From Sphingobium scionense (GTDB lineage: Bacteria > Pseudomonadota > Alphaproteobacteria > Sphingomonadales > Sphingomonadaceae), in contig NZ_JACIEU010000008.1 in NCBI RefSeq assembly GCF_014197035.1, forward strand, positions 62,001 to 126,000: a stretch of DNA of 64,000 bases. Direction: 5' to 3'. A program made the position numbers and the translations under genes. The notes beneath the pieces were generated by a model. That model ran no database searches, was not told where the DNA came from, and worked only from the letters and a program-made list of their open reading frames with translations. Below, one piece after another: positions 38,711 to 47,480 of the stretch (position 1 is its first letter; every line of letters begins with the position of its first letter).

Positions 38711-39471
38711 CGGAACAGAAGGTCGCGATCGTCACCGGCGCGGCGGGCGGCATTGGCGCGGCGATCGTGCGCGCCCTGTGCGCCGATGGCGTGGCCGTGC
38801 TGGGCACCGGCCGCAGCGCGGACAAGCTGGCGGCGCTCGCGGCCGCGCTGCCGCAGGACGCCGCCTTTGCCTTTGTCGCGGCGGACATCGGCGATGACAA
38901 TGCGCCGGACAGGATCGTGGCGGAAGCAACGGCCCGGTTCGGGCGAGTCGATCATCTGGTCAACAATGCCGGCGCGGGGGTCTGGGCGCCGGTGCATGAC
39001 ACCAGCGACGCCATGCTGGACGAGGTGATCGGCCTGTCGCTGCGCGCACCGTTCCGCCTGTGCCGGGCCGTGTTGCCGCATATGGGCGTGGGGTCGGCGA
39101 TCGTCACCATCGGGTCCACCTTCGGCATCATGGGTGGGATGGATGGCGGCATTTATTGCGCGGTGAAGGCAGGGCTGACCGGCCTGACCCAGACGATGGC
39201 GGCACAATATGGCGAACAGGGCATCCGCTCCAACATCGTCGCGCCGACCGTGGTGCGCACGCCGATGACCGATGCCGCCTGGGACTATCCCGCCTTCCAG
39301 CGGATCAACCAGGGGCTGACCCCTTTCTATCGCGATTGCGCGCCGGAGGATGTCGCCCATGTCGTCGCCTTCCTCTGTTCCGACAAAGGCGAATATATCA
39401 ATGGCCAGGTGATCGCGGTGGATGGCGGCTGGTCGACTACCCGGATGATCAACAGCCGCTTTGCCGGCTGA
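38707..39471 (+). CDS. Short-chain dehydrogenase/reductase (1)
   Basis: A 254-aa SDR with the cofactor motif VTGAAGGIGAAIV, NNAGAG, and a YCAVK catalytic pair (Tyr, Lys) with an upstream Ser in TIGSTFG. It probably oxidises or reduces a hydroxyl/ketone in the same pathway as the KstD-like enzyme. ATGA overlap with the flavoprotein gene. The 3' end overlaps the convergent DUF2520 gene by 23 bases. Confidence 0.9.
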   Translation: MTEQKVAIVTGAAGGIGAAIVRALCADGVAVLGTGRSADKLAALAAALPQDAAFAFVAADIGDDNAPDRIVAEATARFGRVDHLVNNAGAGVWAPVHDTSDAMLDEVIGLSLRAPFRLCRAVLPHMGVGSAIVTIGSTFGIMGGMDGGIYCAVKAGLTGLTQTMAAQYGEQGIRSNIVAPTVVRTPMTDAAWDYPAFQRINQGLTPFYRDCAPEDVAHVVAFLCSDKGEYINGQVIAVDGGWSTTRMINSRFAG

Positions 39472-40315
39472 GATCGTCGCGCAGCGCGCCCTCATCCCGG
39501 TCCAGCGCATCGAGCGTCGCCAGCGCCATCGCGCGATAGGCCGGCAGCAGGTCGGGCGCGTGCGTGGTCAGCGCCGTCAGATGATTGCCGATCGTCTCCC
39601 GATCGCCGCGCAGCAGCGGGCCGGACAGGGCGTTCATCCCGCGATCCAGGCTGTTGTCGAGCGCGGCCCGGACCAGCGGCGCCAGCAGCGCGCCGGGTTC
39701 GGTGACGCCGGCTGAGATCAACGCGTCGGAGGCGCCGGCGATCAGCGTCACCAGATGATTGGCCGCATGGCAGAGGGCTGCATGATAGAGGGCACGATGT
39801 TCTTCCGCGACTTCGACCGCCACACCGCCCAGCAGCGCGACTAGCCTGCGCGCTTCCGCGATCGCCGGCGCGTCGGCCCCGGTAATGGCGAAGCGGGCGC
39901 CCTGCATTCGCGCGACTTCAGCCATCGGATCGCCGGTGAAGGTCATGGCGGGATGGACGGCGGCAGTGATCGCGCCCTGCATCCGCAATGGATCGAGCAG
40001 CGCCGCGCCGCTGCGCCCGCTGACATGGCAGATGGTCGCGGACAGGGGCGTGCTGGCCAGGTCGGCAATCACCGCAGGCAGGGCGTCGTCGGCCACCGCC
40101 AGCAGGATCAGGTCGCAATTGGATGACAGCGAAGATGACAGGGTAACGGCCTGCGCACGGCCGATCGCGGTAACCGCTGCGGCGGCATGGTCCGGGTTGC
40201 GGCCATGCACCAGGATCGGCGCGGCGCTGGGCGGCGCCAGCGCCAGACCCAGCGCGCGCGCGACCCGGCCGGTGCCGATGAGGCCGATCTGGCGATAGGC
40301 GGGATGTTCGGTCAT
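39449..40315 (-). CDS. Rossmann-like and DUF2520 domain protein
   Basis: A 288-aa protein with an N-terminal Rossmann motif (IGLIGTGRVARALGLALA), LILLAVADDALPAVI and a C-terminal DUF2520 half (HPAMTFTGDP, ALCHAANHLVTL). Some relatives act as ketopantoate reductases (PanG); the function here is not established. It overlaps the convergent SDR by 23 bases and lies 32 bases downstream of a co-directional methyltransferase gene. Confidence 0.82.
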   Translation of the reverse strand: MTEHPAYRQIGLIGTGRVARALGLALAPPSAAPILVHGRNPDHAAAAVTAIGRAQAVTLSSSLSSNCDLILLAVADDALPAVIADLASTPLSATICHVSGRSGAALLDPLRMQGAITAAVHPAMTFTGDPMAEVARMQGARFAITGADAPAIAEARRLVALLGGVAVEVAEEHRALYHAALCHAANHLVTLIAGASDALISAGVTEPGALLAPLVRAALDNSLDRGMNALSGPLLRGDRETIGNHLTALTTHAPDLLPAYRAMALATLDALDRDEGALRDDLSRQSGC

Positions 40316-40347
40316 GGCGCGCCTATATCCCGGCCGGTGGGGCTACT

Positions 40348-41208
40348 CTAGCCCGGATTGGTGGCGGTCACGATCCAGGCGGCGCCGTCGATCAGGATCG
40401 CCGTCTCGCCCGGTCGCGCGGCGAAGGCCTGGCGCACCGCCTGCGCGGCGCGATCCCGCACATCGGCAGGCTGATCGGCCAGCGCGCGGGAGAGCGGGCC
40501 GACCTCGAACGCCATGGCGAGCGCATCGTCCAGCGCCGCCTCGCGATCGGCGCCCTGGCCGAAGGGGATGACGCCATCGATCGGGGTAAGGTCGATTTCG
40601 GCAAAGCCGGCGTCGGACAGGATACGCGTCACCCGTGTGGCATCGCCGAAGGAGAAGGGGCCGGGCGCTTCGGGATCGGGCGGCGCCAGCGGCGGCACGA
40701 TGTCGCGGATCGCGCCCATCGGCAGGCGCACCCAGTCATTGTCCGCCGCCGCGCGCCAGCAGACGAAGGCGATCCGTCCGCCCGGCCGCAGCCAGCGCCG
40801 CATATGGGCAAAGCTGGCCACGGGATCATCGAAGAACATCACGCCAAAGCGCGAGAAGAGCAGGTTGAAGCCGTGGGTGGTCAATGTCGCGCTGCCGGCA
40901 TCGGCCAGCGCGTAGCGGACCGGCAGGTCGGTGGGCTGCTGCGATTGGGCAAGCCCGATCAGCGGCCCGGAAATGTCGAGGCCGAGCACTTCACCGGTCG
41001 CGCCGACCTGGCGGGCAAGGGCGATGCTGCTGGTGCCCGCGCCACATCCCACATCCAGCACGCGCTCGCCCGGCCGGACCGCCGCCGCCGCGATCGCCGC
41101 ATCGCCAAAGGGCGCGAGCATGGCGTCGAGCCGCTGCCGGTGCGTGACCCAGCGTTCGCCGCTCGATCCGTTCCAGTCCGATACCTGATAGACATTGGGC
41201 TGCGCCAT
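40348..41208 (-). CDS. Class I SAM-dependent methyltransferase
   Basis: A 286-aa soluble methyltransferase with motif I VLDVGCGAGTSSIALA, an acidic residue in GLDISGPLIGLAQ and FSRFGVMFFDDPVASFAHM (post-motif helices). It resembles small-molecule (ubiE-like) methyltransferases; the substrate is unknown. A GGAAAG ribosome site precedes the ATG, with a perfect 23-bp palindrome ten bases upstream of the start codon, so it may be tightly regulated and not part of the neighbouring CoA-transferase operon. Confidence 0.86.
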   Translation of the reverse strand: MAQPNVYQVSDWNGSSGERWVTHRQRLDAMLAPFGDAAIAAAAVRPGERVLDVGCGAGTSSIALARQVGATGEVLGLDISGPLIGLAQSQQPTDLPVRYALADAGSATLTTHGFNLLFSRFGVMFFDDPVASFAHMRRWLRPGGRIAFVCWRAAADNDWVRLPMGAIRDIVPPLAPPDPEAPGPFSFGDATRVTRILSDAGFAEIDLTPIDGVIPFGQGADREAALDDALAMAFEVGPLSRALADQPADVRDRAAQAVRQAFAARPGETAILIDGAAWIVTATNPG

Positions 41209-41217
41209 CTTCTTTCC

Positions 41218-41240
41218 TTTTTGCGAATCATTCGCAAAAA
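41218..41240. promoter_or_regulatory. Perfect 23-bp palindrome upstream of the methyltransferase gene
   Basis: Arms TTTTTGCGAAT (41218-41228) and ATTCGCAAAAA (41230-41240) are perfect complements around a single C. No T run follows on either strand, so it is more like an operator than a terminator. The GCGAAT-N-ATTCGC core resembles Fur-type boxes of alphaproteobacteria, but ArsR- or MarR-type regulators are also possible. It lies between the stop of the CoA-transferase gene and the methyltransferase ribosome site. Confidence 0.6.
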
Positions 41241-41276
41241 TCTAATGACTGCGGATCAACTTGCAAGGGCGGGCAA

Positions 41277-42476
41277 TTACCAAATGACGCGACGGGCGAT
41301 CAGGTCGTCAATTTCGCTGTCACTCAATCCCAATATCGCGCCATAGACCAGATGGTTATGCTCGCCGAGCAGGGGCGCGCCACGGGTGATGCTGGCCTCG
41401 TCCGGTGTCATGCGCCAGCCCGGTCCGATGATCGGCCGGACTTCGCCCTTCGCGTCGCTCACCATGCGATAGGCGCCCAGCGCCCAGAGCGCCTCGCTGC
41501 CGATCAGGTCGAGCGAGGATTGGCTGCGAAAGGCCGGCACGCCCGCCAGAAGCAGCGCCTGCGCCATCGCCTCGGCATTCCATTCGGGACTGCGTTGGGC
41601 GATCGTCGCATCGAGCGCGTCCCGGTTGGCCAGCCGGTCGGACGCATGGGCGAAGCGGGGATCGGCGGCCAGCGCCTGCGCGTCGATCGTGGTGCAGAAG
41701 GCGCGCCATTCCCGGTCATCGGCGATGGCGAGACTGAGCCATTGCCCCTCCGCGCACGGGTAGCAGCCATGGGGCGCCATGTCGGCATGGGCATTGCCCG
41801 TCGCCTGCGGCATCTCGCCGGTCAGGCCATAGGCGAACAGGCTGTCACCGACCATCATCGACAGCGTCTCGACCGCCGACAGGTCGATAAACTGGCCCTC
41901 GCCGCTCGTTTCGCGATGATGGAGCGCGGCGACGATCGCCAGTGCGGCGGCGGCGCCGACGGTCGAATCGCCATAGCGGATACTCATCCCCGCCGGCGTC
42001 TCGTCGGCATGGCCGACCAGTGCATTCAGCCCGCCCAGCGCCGCGAAACAGGGGGCATAGCCGGTCTGGTAGCCGAGCGGCCCGTCACTGCCATACATTT
42101 TGATCGAGAGCTGGATGATGTCGGGGCGGATCGCGCGGACATCCTCATAGCCAAGTCCCGATCGCTCCATCGCGCCGGGCCGCAGATTGTCGATCAGCAC
42201 ATCGGACGCGGCGATCATCGCGCGCAGATGGGCCATGCCCTCGTCCGACTTCATGTCGAGCTGGACGCTCAGCACCTCCTGATTGATGCTGCGGAAATAG
42301 GGTGCGCTGTCGATATCGACCCCGCCATAGGCGCGCATCTCGTCCAGATTGGCGCGGCTTTCGACCTTGATGACCTCCGCGCCGAGGAAGGCGAGCAGCT
42401 TGCCGGCATAGGGACCGGCCCAGACCTTGGCGATCTCCAGCACCCGGATGCCGGCGAGCGGCCCGCCCCGGCTCAT
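41277..42476 (-). CDS. CoA transferase, CaiB/BaiF (class III) family (1)
   Basis: A 399-aa type III CoA transferase that should move CoA between acids. The N-terminus LAGIRVLEIAKVWAGPYAGK and the catalytic-type Asp in SIRYGDSTVGAAAALAI are visible. It is the last gene of a coupled six-gene operon and overlaps the second CoA transferase by four bases (42473-42476). Length fits the family (about 400 aa). Confidence 0.9.
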   Translation of the reverse strand: MSRGGPLAGIRVLEIAKVWAGPYAGKLLAFLGAEVIKVESRANLDEMRAYGGVDIDSAPYFRSINQEVLSVQLDMKSDEGMAHLRAMIAASDVLIDNLRPGAMERSGLGYEDVRAIRPDIIQLSIKMYGSDGPLGYQTGYAPCFAALGGLNALVGHADETPAGMSIRYGDSTVGAAAALAIVAALHHRETSGEGQFIDLSAVETLSMMVGDSLFAYGLTGEMPQATGNAHADMAPHGCYPCAEGQWLSLAIADDREWRAFCTTIDAQALAADPRFAHASDRLANRDALDATIAQRSPEWNAEAMAQALLLAGVPAFRSQSSLDLIGSEALWALGAYRMVSDAKGEVRPIIGPGWRMTPDEASITRGAPLLGEHNHLVYGAILGLSDSEIDDLIARRVIW

Positions 42477-43585
42477 GCCAGCATCGCCTGGTCAGCGCCG
42501 GGTGTCGGGGCCGGGCTGTGCAGCTGCACCGGCGAGGCGCTCATGCGATAGGGCACGGTGGGATGCAGCGCGCCGCCCAGCGACTGGAAGAAGCCGCGAT
42601 GCCGATATTGGACATGGTCGATCAGGTCGGCGGCGCTGTTGACCTGCACCAGCGGCACGCCCGCCTGCTGTGCCGCCTGTGCCACTGCATCCTTGGCCTG
42701 AGTTGCGATCCAGGCGCGGAAATGACGGCGGAAATCGGCGACCCGGTCGGGCGTGCAATGATATTCCAGCCAATCCTCCGGGAAGGCAGCGGCCCAGTCG
42801 GGATCGCTCATCAGCGCGCACAGGCCACGCCAATGCGCGCGCGTCGTCATCAGCAGATAGACATGGCCATCGGCGCAGGCGAAGGCGGCCCCGGGGCCGC
42901 CCATGTCATAGCGGGTGCGCTCCGGCCCCGGCTCCGCATCCCCGGCAAGCATCCGCCCCAGCACGCAGTCGGCGCGCGACAGCTGGACCGCGACCTCGCT
43001 GATGTCGATCGCCTGTCCTGCGCCGGTGCGCCGTTTGCGCAGCAGCGACGCGGCGGTGCAGAGCGCGGCCTCCAGCCCCGCCTCATAATCGCTCATGAAG
43101 CGGCCAGCCCCCATCAGCGGCGGCCGGTCGGGCGCGCTCTCGCTGGGCGTGTGCCAGGCCCAGCCACCGGCATTCATCACGTTGATCGGCCGGGCGACCT
43201 GCCAATGGGCCGGGGCATCCTGGCCAAAGGGGGTGATGGCGCAATGGACGATGTCGGGCTGGCTGCCGAGCGCCAGTCCGTGCTGCGTCGCCCAGTCCGG
43301 CCCATGATCGTCGATCAGCGCATCGGCGCGCGCCAGCAGCCGGTCGAGCAGGGCGCGGTCGCCAGGCGCCGCAAGATCGAGCTGCACCGATTTCTTGTTG
43401 CTGTTGAGATAGCGGAACAGCGTGCTGGCACCCTCATGGAACGGCCCGATGGCGCGGGTCGGGGCGCCGCCGGGTGCTTCGACCTTGATGACCTCCGCGC
43501 CGAAATCGGCGAGCAGACGGGCGGCAAATTCGCCCGTCACCCGCTCAGCCGTCTCCACGATCACCAGCCCGGCCAGCGCCGTCAT
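42473..43585 (-). CDS. CoA transferase, CaiB/BaiF (class III) family (2)
   Basis: A 370-aa protein with the same fold (LAGLVIVETAERVTGEFAAR) and a catalytic-type Asp in GRFMSDYEAGLEAALCTA. It is clearly different from the adjacent 399-aa copy. Two unlike, translationally coupled CaiB subunits recall heteromeric type III transferases such as BbsEF, so the pair may form one enzyme; this is inference. It overlaps the HyuA gene by four bases (ATGA). Confidence 0.88.
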   Translation of the reverse strand: MTALAGLVIVETAERVTGEFAARLLADFGAEVIKVEAPGGAPTRAIGPFHEGASTLFRYLNSNKKSVQLDLAAPGDRALLDRLLARADALIDDHGPDWATQHGLALGSQPDIVHCAITPFGQDAPAHWQVARPINVMNAGGWAWHTPSESAPDRPPLMGAGRFMSDYEAGLEAALCTAASLLRKRRTGAGQAIDISEVAVQLSRADCVLGRMLAGDAEPGPERTRYDMGGPGAAFACADGHVYLLMTTRAHWRGLCALMSDPDWAAAFPEDWLEYHCTPDRVADFRRHFRAWIATQAKDAVAQAAQQAGVPLVQVNSAADLIDHVQYRHRGFFQSLGGALHPTVPYRMSASPVQLHSPAPTPGADQAMLA

Positions 43586-45669
43586 GACTGGCGCACCAGC
43601 AGATAGTCGCCGACATCATCGACCCGCGCCTGCCAGCCGGGATAGACGGCGATGGTGGTGAAGATTTCCTCGATGATTGCCGGGCCGGTGATGCGCGCGC
43701 CGGGGATCAGGTCCGGCCCCTTGTGGATCGCGACATCGGCAAAGCCATCGCCCAGATTGGCGCGGCGATAACCATGCGGTGCGGGCTCCACGACCGGTGC
43801 GGTAAAGCCGCCGCCAGCGGGCGGCATCGGTGTTTCGACCTGAGCGGTCAGGCGCACGCCGGTGATTTCCGGCACTTCGCCGTCGCGGACATGGCCATAT
43901 TCGGCCAGGTGTCGGGCATTGAAGGCGGCGATGGCGCGGGCCGACAGCGTGTCGTCGACAAAGCCCAGATCATCCAGTCCCCGGCCTTCATGCAGGTCGA
44001 AGGTCAGCGCCCAATTCTGCCCGGCATAGCGCATCGCCACCCGCCAGCGGGCCTGCGCCGCATCGGCGGCAAAGCCGGCTTCGGCGAAATGCGCGGCGGC
44101 ATTGGCGGCCAGATCGACCCACAGGCCGCGCAGCCGGTCGAGGTCCAGCGCATCGGCGCGCGCGCTGCACGATCGTTCCTCGTCGATCGCGGGATGGGCG
44201 ACCAGCGTGCCGAGCGCCGAGAAAGTGGGCGAGGCACGGGGCACCAGCACCTGGCCGATCCCCAGTTCCTGCGCCTGGATCGCGGCGAAGGCCGGGCCGT
44301 TGCCGCCATAGGCGAGCATTACCATGTCGGCCGGGTCCATGCCCTTGGCCGCCGTCGTGCGCCGCACCGCCTGGGTCATATTGGCGTTGACCAGCCGCCA
44401 GCAATCGAACGCCGCCTGCTGCGCATCATAGCCCAGCTCCGCGCCCAATGCCGCGAACGCCTCCGCCACGCCCTCGTCGCGCAGGCGGAAGCTGCCGCCG
44501 GCAAAGCCTTCGCCGGTCGAGAGGATGCCCAGCATCAGCAGTGCGTCGGTGACCGTTGGCCGCAGCCCGCCCCGGCCATAGCAGATCGGACCCGGCGCCG
44601 CGCCGGCGGAGGCGGGGCCGACCTTCAGTTCGCCCTTGTCGACATGGCAGATCGATCCGCCGCCCGCGCCCAGCGTTTCCACCTGCACCATCGGCACGCC
44701 GACCAGATAGCGGTGATGCATGTTCCATCCCGCCTCGGCCGGGGCGGCGCCATCCCGCACCACCGACATGTCGTAACTGGTGCCGCCCATGTCGACGCAC
44801 AGCAGGTTGCGATAGCCCTTGGCGCCGCCGGTCCGGGCCGATGCGATGACGCCGCCGGCGGGACCGGAGGCGAGCAGGCGGATCGGCGCGGCTTCGATAT
44901 AGGCGCGGGTCATGACACCGCCGGATGCCTGCATCACCATCAGTTGCCGGGCATAGCCGGCCTCGGCGAGGCGGCTGACCAGCCGTTCGAGATAGGCGTT
45001 CACGCGCGGCGCGACATAGGCGTTCACCACCGTCGTGCTGATCCGGTCATATTCCGGCGCGCGCGACAGGATGCGGTGGCCGAGCGAGACGGGAATGCCG
45101 GGCATTTCCTCCGCCACGATCTGCGCAACCCGATCCTCATGATCGCCATTCACATGGGCGAAGATCAGGCCGACCGCGACGGATTCGACGCCCTGTTTGC
45201 GCAGCCTGGTGCAGGCCTCACGCACCGCCGCCTCGTCCAGCGCCTCATGCACGCTGCCATCGGCCAGCACCCGTTCGGGCACGGTCAGGCGGCGGCGGCG
45301 CGGCACGATCGGGATCGGCGGTTCCAGCCGCACGTCCCAGATGCTTTCCTTGTAGCCGCGCCGATATTCCATTTCGTCGCGGAAACCCTGGGTGGTGATA
45401 AGGCCGGTGACGGCGCCGTCCATCTCGATCAATATATTGTCCGCGACCGTGGTGCCGTGGACGATCGCCTCGCAGCGGGCGAGGAAGGCGCCGAGCGACA
45501 GTCCCTCCTTGCCGGCCAGCGTCTCCAGCCCCTCCATCACGCCGATCGAGCGATCCTGCGGGGTGCTGAGATTCTTGTGCAGGATGACCTGCCCATCCTT
45601 CAGCCCATCCTTCAAAAGGGCGAAATCGGTGAAGGTGCCGCCAATGTCGATGCCGACGCGATAGCTCAT
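43582..45669 (-). CDS. Hydantoinase/oxoprolinase family protein, subunit A
   Basis: A 695-aa ASKHA-type ATPase subunit: RVGIDIGGTFTDFALL (phosphate 1), HGTTVADNILIE, LLCVDMGGTSYDMSVV (phosphate 2) and ETLGAGGGSICHVD. With HyuB it can drive ATP-dependent ring opening or carboxylation (hydantoinase, 5-oxoprolinase, acetone/acetophenone carboxylase types). The frame extends to 45813, but the ATG at 45669 overlaps the HyuB stop (ATGA) and starts the domain. Substrate unknown. Confidence 0.92.
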   Translation of the reverse strand: MSYRVGIDIGGTFTDFALLKDGLKDGQVILHKNLSTPQDRSIGVMEGLETLAGKEGLSLGAFLARCEAIVHGTTVADNILIEMDGAVTGLITTQGFRDEMEYRRGYKESIWDVRLEPPIPIVPRRRRLTVPERVLADGSVHEALDEAAVREACTRLRKQGVESVAVGLIFAHVNGDHEDRVAQIVAEEMPGIPVSLGHRILSRAPEYDRISTTVVNAYVAPRVNAYLERLVSRLAEAGYARQLMVMQASGGVMTRAYIEAAPIRLLASGPAGGVIASARTGGAKGYRNLLCVDMGGTSYDMSVVRDGAAPAEAGWNMHHRYLVGVPMVQVETLGAGGGSICHVDKGELKVGPASAGAAPGPICYGRGGLRPTVTDALLMLGILSTGEGFAGGSFRLRDEGVAEAFAALGAELGYDAQQAAFDCWRLVNANMTQAVRRTTAAKGMDPADMVMLAYGGNGPAFAAIQAQELGIGQVLVPRASPTFSALGTLVAHPAIDEERSCSARADALDLDRLRGLWVDLAANAAAHFAEAGFAADAAQARWRVAMRYAGQNWALTFDLHEGRGLDDLGFVDDTLSARAIAAFNARHLAEYGHVRDGEVPEITGVRLTAQVETPMPPAGGGFTAPVVEPAPHGYRRANLGDGFADVAIHKGPDLIPGARITGPAIIEEIFTTIAVYPGWQARVDDVGDYLLVRQS

Positions 45670-47471
45670 GCCGCGATCCGCTCCCCGCGCAGTGCTGCCG
45701 TGGCGGCAGGATCCACCGCCAGGCTGTAATCTTCCAGACTGCCGGTCAGCACCACGCCATAAAGGTCGCGGGCGGCGGCGATGCTCACCAGTTCGTCCAG
45801 CACATCCTCGCACACCGCCTGCGGATCGCGGCGCAGCGCCGGGCCGAAACCGGCGCCGCCGCCATGCTGATAGGCAATGACCGCGCCGGCCGGCAGTTGC
45901 GCCCGCGCCGTCAGTTCGACCCGATATTCATCGGGCGTCCCGACCTGAAAATGATTGAGATAGGGGGTGCCGTCGGCGCCCCCCGCCAGGCCGCTGATCG
46001 GATGATCATGGCTGACCATCCAGGCCATCGCCATCGCCGGTTCCAATATCCGTTTCACATTGCGGCTGCCGGGCATGCCGCGCCATTGGCCTGCGCCGCC
46101 GCTGTCGGTGACCAGCTCGCGGCTGATGTTGATGACCGGGAAGCGCGCCTCGCCATCCTCCGCCTGCGACAGCAGCAGATTGCCGAGCGAGACCGGGCAA
46201 CTGCCCCAGCCGTCAATGCCCTGCACGGCGGATACATCCATCGACCGGCAATCGACGCCCTGGTCCATCCACATCTGGCCGGTCGCGTCGAAGCCGATCA
46301 CCGCATTGGGCATGCCGATCTTGTACACCTGCGGCGCGGACCGGTCCGGCGCGACCTGCGACAAGGCGACGCACACCGCTTCGGTAATTTCGCAGGCGGG
46401 GTGGAAGGAACCGAGCGCCGCCGGGCGATTGGGGGCGGGGTGGGCGATGCAGCCTTCGGGCAGGATGATCTCGACCGCGTTGAACAGCCCTTCATTCTTG
46501 ACGATGTCGGGGTCGATGCTGGCGGCGATCTGGGTCATGATATAGCCGCGCGAATTGGCAAAGGTGTTCCACACCCCGACCAGATCCTGCCGATCGTCGG
46601 TGCCGCTGAGGTCGACGGTCAGCTGGTCGCCGGCCACGGTGCAGCCGACCTGGACGCGGATATCCTTGGTCCCCATCGTGTCATGATCGATATGGACGGT
46701 CGCGTCATAGCGGCCGTCGCGCCAGGCGGAGACAGTGGCGCGCATCTGCCGTTCCGACTGGTCGATCGCATGATTGACCGCCGCCCGCACCATGTCCGCC
46801 CCCCATTTGTCGAGGATCGCGCGGATCGAGACGGTCGCCTTTTCGACCGCGCCGATCATCGCGGCGAGATCGCCGGCGAAGCTGGGGAAACGATTGTTGC
46901 GTTCGAGCAGATGGATGGCGTCGCGCCGCTTCTCGCCGCGATGGACCAGCTTCAGGCAGGGGATGGCGAGGCCTTCGGTGAAAATGTCGGTGGCGTCGAG
47001 GGTGAAGCCGCCCGGATCCTTGCCGCCGGTATCGCCCTGATGTGCCTGAAGCGCCTGCACCAGCACCAGTTCGCCCGCCGCGTCATAGACCGGGGCGTAG
47101 ACATTATAGTCGGGCAGGTGGCCGCCGCCATAATCGGGGTCGTTGCCGACGAAGACGTCTCCCGGCCCCCAGTCATAATCCTGCTGCTGCATCAGGCCGT
47201 AGCGCACCGTGAGCTGCGACACGAAGGTCAGATGCGGCGTGCCGATCGACCCCATGGCCAGCCGCCCATGGGCATCGACGATCGCCGCGTTGCGCTCGTT
47301 CGACTGGTTGATGATCGGCGAGGAGGCGGCACGGCCGAGATGGGTCGTCGCTTCATGGCAGACGGTTTCCAGCGCGCCGCGAATGATGCTGGCGGTGACC
47401 GGATCGATCGCCGTTGCGGTCGGCAGGGGCGGGCGCCTGGCGGCCAGCCGGGCGTTGAGGGCAAAGGACAT
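45666..47471 (-). CDS. Hydantoinase/oxoprolinase family protein, subunit B
   Basis: A 601-aa HyuB subunit. It has GDVFVGNDPDYGGGHLPDYN, then AHQGDTGGKDPGGF where classic 5-oxoprolinases have HHADIGG, and a C-terminal GAGFGP. The His-Gln variation and overall form resemble the carboxylase-like branch more than the HyuB at the window's left edge. AGGCAGG precedes the ATG. It is partner of the overlapping HyuA gene and follows a Rieske oxygenase gene by nine bases. Confidence 0.9.
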   Translation of the reverse strand: MSFALNARLAARRPPLPTATAIDPVTASIIRGALETVCHEATTHLGRAASSPIINQSNERNAAIVDAHGRLAMGSIGTPHLTFVSQLTVRYGLMQQQDYDWGPGDVFVGNDPDYGGGHLPDYNVYAPVYDAAGELVLVQALQAHQGDTGGKDPGGFTLDATDIFTEGLAIPCLKLVHRGEKRRDAIHLLERNNRFPSFAGDLAAMIGAVEKATVSIRAILDKWGADMVRAAVNHAIDQSERQMRATVSAWRDGRYDATVHIDHDTMGTKDIRVQVGCTVAGDQLTVDLSGTDDRQDLVGVWNTFANSRGYIMTQIAASIDPDIVKNEGLFNAVEIILPEGCIAHPAPNRPAALGSFHPACEITEAVCVALSQVAPDRSAPQVYKIGMPNAVIGFDATGQMWMDQGVDCRSMDVSAVQGIDGWGSCPVSLGNLLLSQAEDGEARFPVINISRELVTDSGGAGQWRGMPGSRNVKRILEPAMAMAWMVSHDHPISGLAGGADGTPYLNHFQVGTPDEYRVELTARAQLPAGAVIAYQHGGGAGFGPALRRDPQAVCEDVLDELVSIAAARDLYGVVLTGSLEDYSLAVDPAATAALRGERIAA

Positions 47472-47480
47472 GGGCCTGCC

